This document shows, in pieces, positions 8,502 through 17,254 of a stretch of 64,000 nucleotides of DNA. Location: NCBI RefSeq assembly GCF_000379465.1, contig NZ_KB905436.1, positions 22,507-86,506 on the forward strand, in the 5' to 3' direction. The DNA comes from Sciscionella marina DSM 45152. GTDB lineage: Bacteria > Actinomycetota > Actinomycetes > Mycobacteriales > Pseudonocardiaceae. How positions within the stretch are numbered: position 1 is the first letter of the stretch; each line of letters opens with the position of its first letter. The notes beneath the pieces are model-generated. The model had not been told where the DNA came from, made no database searches, and was given only the letters and a program-made list of their open reading frames with translations. Position numbers and translations under genes: made by a program.

Positions 8502-9460
8502 CGTTTCGCCGTCCTCACCCGTGGATCGATGAACAACTGCGCGAGATCGGCGAGCAGCGAGCCGACCACCGTGGCCACGGCGATCAGCAGCACCACGCCG
8601 AGCAGCACCGGATAGTCCTGTTCCTGGGCCGCGGACCAGAACAGCAGCCCGATCCCCGGATAGTTGAACATCGACTCGATCACCAGCGCACCACCGAAGA
8701 TGACCGGAATGTAGTAGCCGAGCATGGAAACCACGGAGGTGAGCGAGTTCCGGAACACGTGCCGCAGGATGATCCGGCGCTCCGAGGTGCCCTTGGCCCG
8801 CGCGGTGCGTACATAGTCCTGCGCCAGGTTGTCCAATGTGGACGATCGCATGTACCGGCTGAACGCGGCGACCACCGCGGCCGCACCCGCCACGATCGGC
8901 AGTACGAGCGAGCCGGGATCGGCGAGTACCGAACCGAGACTCTCGTCCTGCGCGGCCTGTGCCGGGAACCACGGCAGCACCTGGGAGAACAGGATGATCA
9001 GCAGCAGCGAGAGGAAGAACACCGGCGTCGCATAGAGCAGGAAGCTCAGCGTGGTCAGGATGTGGTCGGCCGCGCGGTTGCGCCGCACCGCCTGCCAGAT
9101 CCCGGCCGGAAGCGCGATGATGATCCCGATCAGCGTGTAGATCACGGTCAGCAGCAGGGTTTTCGGCAGCCGCTGCGCCAGCAGTGCGGACACCGGTTCG
9201 TTTTTGGTGTACGAGTCACCGAGATCGCCGTGCAGCAACCGGACGAGATAGTCCCAGTACTGGGTGTACAGCGGCTGGTCGAATCCCTTCTCCTGGTTGA
9301 ACCGCGCGATCTGGTCCGGCGTCGCCTCCATGCCCAGGATCCCGCGCGCCGGGCCGCCGGGCAGCAGATGCAGCAGCACGAAGGTCAGCACGGTGACCAG
9401 GAAGACCACGAGGATCGCGAACACGAGCCTCCGCGTCAGGTAGCGCAGCATCACCCTCAC
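8498..9460 (-). CDS. Peptide-type ABC transporter permease (DppB-like)
   Basis: 320 residues, beginning with the membrane helix LVFAILVVFLVTVLTFVLLHLLPG typical of DppB/OppB. The cytoplasmic loop is YVRTARAKGTSERRIILRH. The GTG at 9460 overlaps the stop of the binding-protein gene (GTGA); an ATG at 9451 is the alternative start. It forms the membrane channel with the 7632-8501 product. Confidence 0.9.
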   Translation of the reverse strand: MRVMLRYLTRRLVFAILVVFLVTVLTFVLLHLLPGGPARGILGMEATPDQIARFNQEKGFDQPLYTQYWDYLVRLLHGDLGDSYTKNEPVSALLAQRLPKTLLLTVIYTLIGIIIALPAGIWQAVRRNRAADHILTTLSFLLYATPVFFLSLLLIILFSQVLPWFPAQAAQDESLGSVLADPGSLVLPIVAGAAAVVAAFSRYMRSSTLDNLAQDYVRTARAKGTSERRIILRHVFRNSLTSVVSMLGYYIPVIFGGALVIESMFNYPGIGLLFWSAAQEQDYPVLLGVVLLIAVATVVGSLLADLAQLFIDPRVRTAKR

Positions 9461-11268
9461 CTCGTCCAGTACCAGCGCTGCGGATACAGGTCGGCGAGCG
9501 GATCCTGGGTGACCCCGTGCAGGGCCGAATCGATCGCCGAGACCTGATAGGCCGGGTTCGGCACCCAGATCACCGGAAGATCCTCGGCCAGGAACGCGCT
9601 GTACTCGCGCATCGCGAACTGGTCATCGGACTCGTTCGTCTCGGCGATCAGCTCGTCCGCGTGCGGATTCGAGTAGCTGCCGAGATTCGAGGTCCCATTC
9701 GTGCCGAACAGCCGCTCCCCGCTCGGATCCGCGTCGTAGTACCAGCTGCCCTGGGTACCGAAGAAGGACAGCTGCCAGCCACAGGAGGGATCGGCGGGCT
9801 TGCACTGGGCGGTCGCGGCGAGCACCGAGTTCAACGGGCGCTGGCTGATCTCCAGATCCACCCCGATACGCGACAGCGAGGACTTGAGCTCCTGGATCAT
9901 CCCGGTGGTCTCGTCCGAGCCCGATTCGGAGAGCACGGTCATCGAAAGCCTTGTGCCCTTTTGGATTCCGGGACCGCAGGCGTGCGGGTCCGCACAGTAG
10001 GCCACCCCATCGGACCCGGTGCGCCAGCCGTGCTGTGCGAGCTGCCGCTTCGCCCTGGCCGGATCGAAGGGGTAAGGATTGCGCTGCTGCCGCGGGGAAA
10101 GGTACTTCGAGGCGGTGCCCTGCGGGACCGGGCCGTAGGTCTTGGTCGCCGCCTGACGCCAGATCACGTCCGCGATCCCGTCCTGGTTCACCGAACGCTG
10201 GATCGCCTCGCGCACATAACGTTGCTTGAACACCGTGCCGAGTGCCGGATTGTTGAAGTTGTAGGGGATGTAACTGACCGCCCAGCCGTCCCAGGGTGTG
10301 ATCCGGTACCCGAGCCCTTCCAGTTTGGCGCGCTGACCGAGATCGGATGTCGGCACATAACCGTAGTCGACCCCACCCGCGAGTAACACATTGTATTCCG
10401 CGGCCGAACTGGTGAACGTCTGGAAGCGCACCGTGTCCAGATGTGCCGGATCGGGCCCGGTGTAGTGCGGATTCCTGCGCAATGTGACCTGACCGCGGGT
10501 GGAGAAATCCTGAATGGCGAACGGCCCGTCGACCACCTTGAACAGCGGGTTGGTGCTGAACTTTCCGAGTTGTTTTCCCTGGCCGACCAGGTAGTCGAAG
10601 ACCTTCTCCGCGGTTTTCGGATTGCGGTCGAAATCACCGACCGGGCCGTTGTCGCTGGTTTTGTCCCAAACCGCCTGCGGCATCGGAATGAGCCGGGAGA
10701 GTTGGTTCGCGGTGAACCAGTCCTGGTTGTACTTCTTGTCCAGGTGCAGCCGGAACGAGCGCTGCCCGGTGGTCTCGAATCCGGTAACATTGTCCGGGAT
10801 CCGCCCTTCGGAGTAGATCGACCACTGCTTCTTGCCAGCTTTGACGAGGTTGTAGAAGAACTCCACATCCCGCGCGGTGACCGGCTTCCCGTCGGACCAG
10901 GTGAGGTTTCGCAGGGTGATCGAGACGGTGCGCCCGTCCGGAGAGTAGACCGGTGGCTGCGCCGCGCTCGCCTTCTCGTCCATGCCGAGTGTGCCGTTCG
11001 AGGTCTTGTCGAACAGGTAGAGCGGCGGATAGAGCGTGTTCCGGATCGCACTGTTGTAGGTGGCTCCGTATCCGGAGACCCCGATCGGCAGAATCCAGTT
11101 CGGCGTGGCCGAAGGCGGCAGCGCGAAACTCACCGACCCGCCGGCGACCATGTGATCACCGCCGCCACCGTGCTGGCGCGGGGAAACTCCGCACGCGCTC
11201 AGTACTACAAGGGCAACGGCGAGTAACACCGCCACCCGACGCCTTCGCCACATAGATAGATCCGCCAT
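9457..11268 (-). CDS. ABC transporter substrate-binding lipoprotein (family 5)
   Basis: 603 residues. A lipoprotein signal peptide (basic MWRRRR, hydrophobic core, lipobox LSAC with Cys at about residue 26) is followed by a family-5 solute-binding domain (VSITLRNLTWSDGKPVTARDVEF). The first gene of the leftward five-gene operon, it would capture an oligopeptide or a glycan/peptide conjugate outside the membrane. Start may be ATG 11268 or ATG 11253; neither has a strong ribosome site. It is divergent from the ROK repressor gene across a 221-bp region. Confidence 0.88.
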   Translation of the reverse strand: MADLSMWRRRRVAVLLAVALVVLSACGVSPRQHGGGGDHMVAGGSVSFALPPSATPNWILPIGVSGYGATYNSAIRNTLYPPLYLFDKTSNGTLGMDEKASAAQPPVYSPDGRTVSITLRNLTWSDGKPVTARDVEFFYNLVKAGKKQWSIYSEGRIPDNVTGFETTGQRSFRLHLDKKYNQDWFTANQLSRLIPMPQAVWDKTSDNGPVGDFDRNPKTAEKVFDYLVGQGKQLGKFSTNPLFKVVDGPFAIQDFSTRGQVTLRRNPHYTGPDPAHLDTVRFQTFTSSAAEYNVLLAGGVDYGYVPTSDLGQRAKLEGLGYRITPWDGWAVSYIPYNFNNPALGTVFKQRYVREAIQRSVNQDGIADVIWRQAATKTYGPVPQGTASKYLSPRQQRNPYPFDPARAKRQLAQHGWRTGSDGVAYCADPHACGPGIQKGTRLSMTVLSESGSDETTGMIQELKSSLSRIGVDLEISQRPLNSVLAATAQCKPADPSCGWQLSFFGTQGSWYYDADPSGERLFGTNGTSNLGSYSNPHADELIAETNESDDQFAMREYSAFLAEDLPVIWVPNPAYQVSAIDSALHGVTQDPLADLYPQRWYWTR

Positions 11269-11307
11269 TCATCGGCTGCTGTGCTAGTGGACACCAATCC
11301 GACCTCC

Positions 11308-11362
11308 AGTAAGCCGACACTCTTGTTTATCAAGGAACATCGCCTTTCCGTGTCGGCTTACT
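11308..11362. promoter_or_regulatory. 13-bp perfect inverted repeat between divergent operons, probable ROK repressor operator
   Basis: AGTAAGCCGACAC at 11308-11320 is repeated in inverse orientation at 11350-11362, separated by 29 bases. It lies in the only non-coding gap between the transporter operon (start 11268) and the ROK repressor operon (start 11490). It could bind the repressor at two half-operators or form a hairpin. Position favours an operator. Confidence 0.6.
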
Positions 11363-11489
11363 TCCGCTCTTCTTGGTAGAGTCTGCGCTTGTTGAGACGG
11401 CGATGATTGAAGCACGCGAAACCGATCAGAGATAGTCACGTGAAAATAACAACATAATTCCTACTTCAACCAAGATCGAAGGAAGTCGC

Positions 11490-12674
11490 GTGGTCGACAG
11501 CGAATCCCCCTCGGCGGCACGAGTCCTCCAGCTCGTCGCGAGCGGAGCGGCCAGTTCACGCACCGAACTCGCCACGGCACTCGGCGTCGCACAGTCCACG
11601 GTCTCGCTGCGGGTACAGGATCTGCTACGCGCCGGAGTGCTCACCGAGGCCGGGCACGGGCGTTCCCAGGGCGGCCGGCGGCCGCGCACACTCGCCGTGG
11701 CCGCCGAGGCCGGACACGTGTGCATGGCCGATCTCGGCGGGGCACACACCAGGATCGGAGTGCTGGACATCGGCGGTCAGTTGCTGCACTCCGAGGAGAT
11801 TCCGCTCGGCGCCGGGGAGAGTCCACAAGCGACACTCGACGCGCTGCACGATGCGGTGCGCACGATGCTGGACACCGTGCGCCCGAGCGGGGTCCTGCTC
11901 GGTGCCGGGATCGGATTGCCCGGCCCGGTCCAGGATGGCGCGGTCACCCTCCCGTCCAGGATGCCCGGCTGGCGCGGATTCGACGCGGCACACGCGCTGC
12001 GGCGCACCTTCGGCTGCCCGGTCGTGGTGGACAACGACGCGAACCTCATGGCGATCGGCGAGGCGCGGGTCACCAACCGCGGCAAGGAAAACCTCGTCGT
12101 GGTCAAGGCGGGGAGCGGGATCGGTTCCGGGGTCATCGTGGGCGGCGCGCTGTACCGGGGAAATGACAACGCCTCGGGCGATATCAGCCATATGCGCGTC
12201 GCGGCGGGTGCCGATATGCCGTGCAGCTGCGGGATCCGGGGCTGTTTCGCCGCGGTGGCCAGTGGCGCGGCACTGGTGGAACAGTTGCGCGCCAAGGGAA
12301 TGGATGTCGAGTCCACCTCGGATGTGGTGCTCGCCGCGGAGAACGCCGAACCCGAGGTGATCACCACGGTCCGCGCGGCGGGTGCCCTGCTCGGCGAGGT
12401 GCTCGCCACCATCGTGAACTTCTTCAACCCGGACGCGGTGCTGCTCGGTGGCGCACTGTCCACTTCGGAGGCTTATGTGGCCGCGGTCCGCGCCGGGCTC
12501 TACGACCGCTGTCTCCCGCTGAGTACCCGCAACCTGGAGATCTCCCGAGTGCGGACCGGGGCCGACGCCGGGCTGTTCGGTGCCGGACTGCTCGTACTCG
12601 ACACGGTGCTCGACGAACGGCTCGCGAAACTGGCCGACTCCCGAACCGAACCCGATCAGAAAGCAGACGTATGA
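11490..12674 (+). CDS. ROK family transcriptional repressor
   Basis: 394 residues. An N-terminal winged helix (RTELATALGVAQSTVSLRVQDLL) is joined to a ROK sugar-binding domain with the complete zinc motif CSCGIRGCF. Start GTG 11490 has a clear AAGGAAG ribosome site. It is the first gene of a three-gene operon with the M81 peptidase and cutC, both joined by 4-base overlaps. It probably senses a sugar derivative and controls both arms of the divergent locus. Confidence 0.88.
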   Translation: MVDSESPSAARVLQLVASGAASSRTELATALGVAQSTVSLRVQDLLRAGVLTEAGHGRSQGGRRPRTLAVAAEAGHVCMADLGGAHTRIGVLDIGGQLLHSEEIPLGAGESPQATLDALHDAVRTMLDTVRPSGVLLGAGIGLPGPVQDGAVTLPSRMPGWRGFDAAHALRRTFGCPVVVDNDANLMAIGEARVTNRGKENLVVVKAGSGIGSGVIVGGALYRGNDNASGDISHMRVAAGADMPCSCGIRGCFAAVASGAALVEQLRAKGMDVESTSDVVLAAENAEPEVITTVRAAGALLGEVLATIVNFFNPDAVLLGGALSTSEAYVAAVRAGLYDRCLPLSTRNLEISRVRTGADAGLFGAGLLVLDTVLDERLAKLADSRTEPDQKADV

Positions 12675-14149
12675 CCACCGAACTGTCCCGAACCAATCGC
12701 CCCAGGATCGCGATCGCCGGGATCGCGATCGAGTCGAGCACCTTCTCCCCGCACCGCGCCACGATGGACGATTTCCTGACGCAACGCGGCGCGGAACTGC
12801 TGGACCGCTATCCCTTCCTCGGCAGGGAGGACGGGCTGCGCACCCGTGCCGAATGGGTGCCGATCCTGCGCGCGACCTCACTGCCCGGCGGCGCGGTCAC
12901 CCCGGAGACCTATGAGGCGCTCGCCGGGGAGATCCTGGCCGGACTGCGCGAAACGGGCCCGCTCGACGGGCTGTTCTTCGACATCCACGGCGCGATGAGC
13001 GTGGTAGGCCGCACCGATGTGGAGGCCGACCTCATCGAGCGCATCCGCGCGGTGATCGGTTCCGAGGTACTGGTCTCCGCCTCGATGGACCTGCACGGCA
13101 ACGTCTCCCGGCGGCTCGCGAGCGCGCTCGATCTGCTCACCGCCTACCGCAAGGCCCCGCACACCGATGCCTGGCAGACTCGCGAGCGGGCGGTGCGCAA
13201 TCTGCTCGACCGGCTCGCCGATGGCGGTAAACCGCTGATGAGCTGGACCCAGGTTCCGGTGCTGTTGCCCGGGGAGAAGACCAGTACCCGCATCGAACCG
13301 GCCAAGAGCGTCTACGCCCGCATCGACGAGATCGAGCAGCTGCCCGGGGTACTCGACGCCGCGCTGCTCGTCGGCTACGCCTGGGCCGACGAACCACGCT
13401 GCCAGGCCTCGGTGATCGTGACCGGGGACGACGAGACCGTGATCACCGAGCAGGCCAGGCAGCTGGCCGGAGCCTACTGGCAGGCGCGCGCCGATTTCGC
13501 TTTCGTGGCCCCTGCCGACAGCCTCGAACACTGCCTGGAGACGGCCGCGGTATCCACCGCGCGGCCGTACTTCATCAGCGATTCGGGGGACAATCCGACC
13601 GCGGGCGGTGCGGGGGATGTCTCCGCGACCCTGGCCACCCTGCTGGACACACCGTCCGTTGTGGACAGTCCGAACGGGACGATCTACGCGGCGATCACCG
13701 ACCCGGACACGGTTGCCGCCGCGGTGGCCGCCGGGGTCGGCGAGACGGTCACCGTGGAGATCGGCGGCCGGATCGACACCATCCATCCCCCGGTGCGCAT
13801 GACCGCGCGGGTGGCCGCGATCGATGCGCACGACCCTGTCGCCGGGACCGCCGTGGCGTTCGCCGATCGCGGGCTGCGAGTGATCGTCACCGCCCGGCGC
13901 AAGCCGTATCACCTCGAATCCGATTTCACCGCGCTCGGCCTGGACCCGCGCTCGGCCGATCTGGTCGTGGTCAAGATCGGTTATCTGGAACCGGAGCTCT
14001 ACGCGATGGCCGCCGACTGGATGCTCGCGCTCACCAAGGGCGGGGTGGATCAGGATCTGCTCCGGCTCGGGCACCGCGCCATCGAGCGGCCGATGTTTCC
14101 CTTCGATGAGTCCATGCCCGAACCCGCACTCGACCCGGAGCTGCTGTGA
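12671..14149 (+). CDS. M81 family metallopeptidase (MlrC-like)
   Basis: 492 residues with both the N- and C-terminal M81/MlrC domains. Probable zinc ligands are in DIHGA (D104, H106) and DLHGN (D140, H142), with the conserved YRKAPHTD (H164) following. MlrC of microcystin degraders cleaves the linearised peptide, but most members act on unknown substrates. The ATG overlaps the repressor stop (ATGA). With a peptide-type importer encoded divergently, it likely processes the imported compound inside the cell. Confidence 0.88.
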   Translation: MTTELSRTNRPRIAIAGIAIESSTFSPHRATMDDFLTQRGAELLDRYPFLGREDGLRTRAEWVPILRATSLPGGAVTPETYEALAGEILAGLRETGPLDGLFFDIHGAMSVVGRTDVEADLIERIRAVIGSEVLVSASMDLHGNVSRRLASALDLLTAYRKAPHTDAWQTRERAVRNLLDRLADGGKPLMSWTQVPVLLPGEKTSTRIEPAKSVYARIDEIEQLPGVLDAALLVGYAWADEPRCQASVIVTGDDETVITEQARQLAGAYWQARADFAFVAPADSLEHCLETAAVSTARPYFISDSGDNPTAGGAGDVSATLATLLDTPSVVDSPNGTIYAAITDPDTVAAAVAAGVGETVTVEIGGRIDTIHPPVRMTARVAAIDAHDPVAGTAVAFADRGLRVIVTARRKPYHLESDFTALGLDPRSADLVVVKIGYLEPELYAMAADWMLALTKGGVDQDLLRLGHRAIERPMFPFDESMPEPALDPELL

Positions 14150-14877
14150 TCCTCGAACTCTCGGTCGACTCCCTGCCCTGTGCGCGCGCCGCCGACGCGA
14201 TCGGCGCTGACCGCGTCGAGCTGTGCGCGGCGGGCAGCGAGGGCGGGCTCACCCCGAGCATCGGCACCGTCCGCGCGGCCGTCCGCGCCTGCCGGAACGC
14301 GGGCGTGCACGTGCTCGTCCGGCCACGTGGCGGGGAATTCGTCTACACGGCAGCGGAAATCGACGCCATGGCCGAGGACATCGCCGCCTGTGTGGAGGCC
14401 GGGGCGGACGGGATCGTCACCGGCGTGCTCCACGCGGACGGCCACCTCGACCGCGCCGCCCTTGCCGCCCTGCACGCCGCCGCCCAGGGCAGCGAGTTCA
14501 CCTTCCACCGAGCCATCGACGTCTGCGCCGAACCGCATCGCGCCCTGGACGGCCTTGCCGAACTCGGCGTCACCCGGGTGCTCACCTCCGGCGGAGCCGA
14601 CCGGGCCGAGGACGGTGCCGAGCGGATCGCCGCCTTCGTCGACCAAGCGGGAACCGCGATGCAGATCCTCGCCTGCGGCGGTGTCCGCACGCACAACGCG
14701 CGCGCGATCGCCGAACGTACCGGGGTCACCCAGCTGCACGCCGCCCCGCGCAGGCCGCGCCCACCGGTCATGGCCGATACCGGGACACGGGTCGGTTTCG
14801 CGCTCGCCCCGGACGGTGCGGACCGCTACGAGCTGGACGCCGACACGGCCGCCGAACTGCGCGCCGTCCTGCGCTGA
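14146..14877 (+). CDS. cutC: CutC family TIM-barrel protein
   Basis: 243 residues matching CutC: DRVELCAAGSEGGLTPS at strand 1, VHVLVRPRGGEFVYT, TFHRAID, and LTSGGA. The family name comes from a copper-homeostasis phenotype in E. coli, but a biochemical role is not settled. Its fixed place behind an M81 peptidase and a ROK repressor argues for a catabolic role here. Start is GTG 14146, overlapping the peptidase stop (GTGA). Confidence 0.88.
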   Translation: MILELSVDSLPCARAADAIGADRVELCAAGSEGGLTPSIGTVRAAVRACRNAGVHVLVRPRGGEFVYTAAEIDAMAEDIAACVEAGADGIVTGVLHADGHLDRAALAALHAAAQGSEFTFHRAIDVCAEPHRALDGLAELGVTRVLTSGGADRAEDGAERIAAFVDQAGTAMQILACGGVRTHNARAIAERTGVTQLHAAPRRPRPPVMADTGTRVGFALAPDGADRYELDADTAAELRAVLR

Positions 14878-14881
14878 CCGG

Positions 14882-14920
14882 ACCGGACCTACTGGGGCGC
14901 GATGCTGCGATAGGTCCGGT
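14882..14920. terminator. Possible bidirectional hairpin between convergent genes
   Basis: ACCGGACCT (14882-14890) pairs with AGGTCCGGT (14912-14920) over a 21-base loop, at the junction of the cutC and 14889 genes. There is no T-run, and the right arm is inside the coding end of the leftward gene. A terminator role is plausible but unproven. Confidence 0.35.
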
Positions 14921-15266
14921 AGGCGGGGCGGAACATGAGCCGGTTCTGCAGCGCGTGAATGTCCTGCGGAAGCTCGGTCTCATCGCTGGGATGCAGCCGG
15001 GGCAGGGCGCGCAGGGCGGCACCGGCCCGGTTGAGCAGCAACCAGGCGTCGGCCTTCCGTTCGGTGAACCCGGCGGCGAGCACCCGCTCCCGGTCCGCGC
15101 GCTCGGGTGTCCAGTCGCCGTTCGGTGCTCCGCCGCCCTTCGGTGGTTCGGTATTCGGTTCGGTGTTCTTCGGTGCCGCCGCGTTCGCCTGGCTCGCCGC
15201 CATGGGCACCGCGACGCCCGCCATCGCGGTACCGCGCAGCAGGGTGCGCCTGTTCAGCTCGTCCAT
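14889..15266 (-). CDS. Secreted hypothetical protein with Tat signal
   Basis: 125 residues. The N-terminus MDELNRRTLLRGTAMAGVAV is a twin-arginine signal with an AxA-type cleavage region (QANAAA). A Pro/Asn/Thr-rich linker precedes a helical C-terminal part. No enzyme motif is seen. It follows the lipase gene by 15 bases on the same strand, so both are probably cotranscribed and exported. Function unknown. Confidence 0.7.
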   Translation of the reverse strand: MDELNRRTLLRGTAMAGVAVPMAASQANAAAPKNTEPNTEPPKGGGAPNGDWTPERADRERVLAAGFTERKADAWLLLNRAGAALRALPRLHPSDETELPQDIHALQNRLMFRPAYRTYRSIAPQ

Positions 15267-15281
15267 CCCGGGCCCTCCCCG

Positions 15282-16040
15282 CTAGCCGAGCTGCTTTCCG
15301 ATTCCGCTACATCGTCCGTGCGCGGAGAGTATGCGCAACACCAGCGCGCTGATACTCGGGGAACCGGGCTGCTGCCCGTGCCCGATGCCGTGCGTGGTGA
15401 TGTCGCAGTGCGGTCCGGGCATCGGCAGGGCCGTCGAGGGGAAATCGCCGGTGTCGTGCACGGTCCAGTAGTCGACCCCATGCGGTGGTGGTTCGGCGTT
15501 GAGCGCGCGGACGAACCTGCTGCTCGCGCACACATCGATATCGGGGAACGGTTTGCAGTAGGCGAACGACGGATCGTTCGGATCGGCGCCCTGCTGCGGG
15601 GTGCCGACCGAGATGTAGTTGCGCACCCGGTCCCCGCCGCCGAGCCGTTCGATGAAGTAGCGCGCCGACTGACCGCCCATGCTGTGCGCGACGATGTCCA
15701 CCCGGCCACGGCCCTTGCCGACGATCTCGTCCACCTTCTTCTTGACCGTGCCGGCGTTGGCGGTGTTGTTCGCTCCGAGATTGCCCATCCCGAACCGGAC
15801 CACTTGGCTCGGAATCCCGCGTTCGGACAGCCGTTTGCGCATCGGGTCGAATGCGCCGTCCGGTTCGGCGAAGCCGGGTACCAGCACTACCGGCGTCGCT
15901 CGGTGCTCCGGGGCAGTCGCCTCCGGCCCACCCGGGGACGGTTGGCCGGAGCGGTTGTTGCGGATGCCGATGACGATCAGGACCGCGATGACCAGTATCA
16001 CGCCGAGCAACAGCCAGCCTCTGCCCCTGCGCCGCGCCAT
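15282..16040 (-). CDS. Membrane-anchored or secreted lipase/esterase (alpha/beta hydrolase)
   Basis: 252 residues from ATG 16040, which follows a strong GAGGAGGTGAG ribosome site. An N-terminal membrane helix (GWLLLGVILVIAVLIVIGI) is followed by a Pro/Gly linker and a lipase domain with VVLVPGFAEPDGAFDPM and nucleophile elbow VAHSMGGQ, as in class 2 lipases (EstA/LipB type). Four Cys residues in the C-terminal half fit an extracellular enzyme. Confidence 0.8.
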   Translation of the reverse strand: MARRRGRGWLLLGVILVIAVLIVIGIRNNRSGQPSPGGPEATAPEHRATPVVLVPGFAEPDGAFDPMRKRLSERGIPSQVVRFGMGNLGANNTANAGTVKKKVDEIVGKGRGRVDIVAHSMGGQSARYFIERLGGGDRVRNYISVGTPQQGADPNDPSFAYCKPFPDIDVCASSRFVRALNAEPPPHGVDYWTVHDTGDFPSTALPMPGPHCDITTHGIGHGQQPGSPSISALVLRILSAHGRCSGIGKQLG

Positions 16041-16145
16041 CGCCTCACCTCCTCGGCCGCACTCATTGTGAGTGGGTGTGCTCATTCAGGAAACGACCGA
16101 ACAGCCGCTCCGGCCGCCCTGCACCGATCCCGAGGGGCTACAAAG

Positions 16146-16177
16146 AATGTTCTGCAGAGAAAACTCTGCAGGACATT
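16146..16177. promoter_or_regulatory. 14-bp inverted repeat (13/14) around an AAAA centre
   Basis: AATGTTCTGCAGAG (16146-16159) and CTCTGCAGGACATT (16164-16177) are inverse copies with one mismatch, separated by AAAA. The site lies between the divergent lipase and ArsC-like genes. It resembles a dimer-binding operator; as RNA it would form a stable hairpin. Confidence 0.5.
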
Positions 16178-16214
16178 TTCGGCATCCGGTGCGCAACGCC
16201 CGGAAACCGGCGAG

Positions 16215-16245
16215 CCCTAGAATCGGTGCTCCCTAGAATCGGTGC
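16215..16245 (+). repeat. Duplicated promoter-like segment
   Basis: CCCTAGAATCGGTGC occurs twice in tandem (16215-16229 and 16231-16245, period 16). Each copy contains TAGAAT, which fits an actinomycete -10 element. The duplication is 35-65 bases ahead of the ArsC-like gene and may give it two adjacent promoters. Confidence 0.45.
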
Positions 16246-16279
16246 GCCCACCGACCGTGCGAGAACCCCGGTGATTGCC

Positions 16280-16648
16280 ATGGAGATCTGGATCAACCCG
16301 GAATGCTCGAAGTGCGCCTCGGCGCTCGAACAGCTCGACGTGGCGGGAGGGGACTACACGGTGCGGCACTACCTGGAACCCCGCCCGACGACCACCGAAC
16401 TGGCCGCGGCGCTCGACCGGCTCGGCCTGGAACCGTGGGACATCGCCCGCACCGCGGAAGCGGTCGCCGGTGAACTGGGGCTCGAACAGTGGAACCGCAC
16501 CCCTGCCGAGCGGGACCGCTGGCTCGAAGCGCTCGCCGCGCATCCGATCCTGATCCAGCGGCCGATCATCACCGCGGACGATGGCAGGACGGTCCTCGGC
16601 AGGTCGGCGGCGGTACAGCGCACCCTCGGCCAGCACACCCGGGGCTGA
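16280..16648 (+). CDS. ArsC/Spx-like thioredoxin-fold protein
   Basis: 122 residues from ATG 16280 (GTG 16271 is an alternative). The N-terminal strand MEIWINPECSKCASAL places a CxxC at the active-site position of the ArsC/YffB family. RPIITADDGRTVLGR near the end matches the RP[LI] region of the family. Arsenate reductases of this family use the first Cys plus downstream Arg residues. No arsenic-resistance genes are nearby, so the role could be another thiol reductase or glutaredoxin-like function. Confidence 0.75.
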   Translation: MEIWINPECSKCASALEQLDVAGGDYTVRHYLEPRPTTTELAAALDRLGLEPWDIARTAEAVAGELGLEQWNRTPAERDRWLEALAAHPILIQRPIITADDGRTVLGRSAAVQRTLGQHTRG

Positions 16649-16663
16649 GCACGGAACACCCCG

Positions 16664-17206
16664 CTATGCCGTGAGGATCGCACGGAAGCCCGGTTCCGGA
16701 TCGAACGGTTCACCGGGAAAAGTGAGCCGGTGCAACACGATTCCGTCCAGGTGACCGATCAGTCGCCGGTAACGCTCCCGCGGATCGGGAAGATCGAGGC
16801 CGGCGAGCCAGGTTTCGCCCCAGTCGAGGATCGCCGCGCGTCCCTCACGCAGCAGCCCGGTGAGCTCCGGGTGCGTCGTCGCCTCGAGAAAAAGCGCATA
16901 TCGGGCCAGCGTGCGTTCCGCGCCCTCGCCGCTGAGCCGGTTCGCCAGTGCGGCAAGGGTGCCCGCCGCTTCACTGACACTCGCCGGAGGCCGTTCGGTG
17001 AACCGTTCCCACTCGGTGCGATCCCGGTCGAGCTGCTGGGCGAGCACCCCCTGCAGCAGCGCGGCCCGGTTGCGGAACCAGTTCGACGTGGTCCCCGCGG
17101 GAACCCCCGCACGCGCATCGATCGCCTGATAGGTGAGGCCACGGACCCCCGCCGTGCCGATCACGGCGAGCGCGGCATCGAGGACCTGGGCTCGCCTGCG
17201 GCTCAT
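16664..17206 (-). CDS. TetR family transcriptional regulator
   Basis: 180 residues. An N-terminal helix-turn-helix (RRAQVLDAALAVIG, GVPAGTTSNWFRNRAALL) precedes a helical C-terminal domain. It ends 15 bases from the convergent ArsC-like gene, and follows the chorismate mutase gene by 48 bases on the same strand. Target unknown. Confidence 0.85.
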   Translation of the reverse strand: MSRRRAQVLDAALAVIGTAGVRGLTYQAIDARAGVPAGTTSNWFRNRAALLQGVLAQQLDRDRTEWERFTERPPASVSEAAGTLAALANRLSGEGAERTLARYALFLEATTHPELTGLLREGRAAILDWGETWLAGLDLPDPRERYRRLIGHLDGIVLHRLTFPGEPFDPEPGFRAILTA

Positions 17207-17254
17207 GGTGTCACGGTAGTCATCGCCGCCCCGGCACGGTTCCGGTACCCGAGC

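Noticed and set aside
16146..16177. The 14-bp inverted repeat as a rho-independent terminator
   Set aside because: It lies at the 5' side of both flanking genes, so no transcript would end there; an operator or leader structure is more likely.
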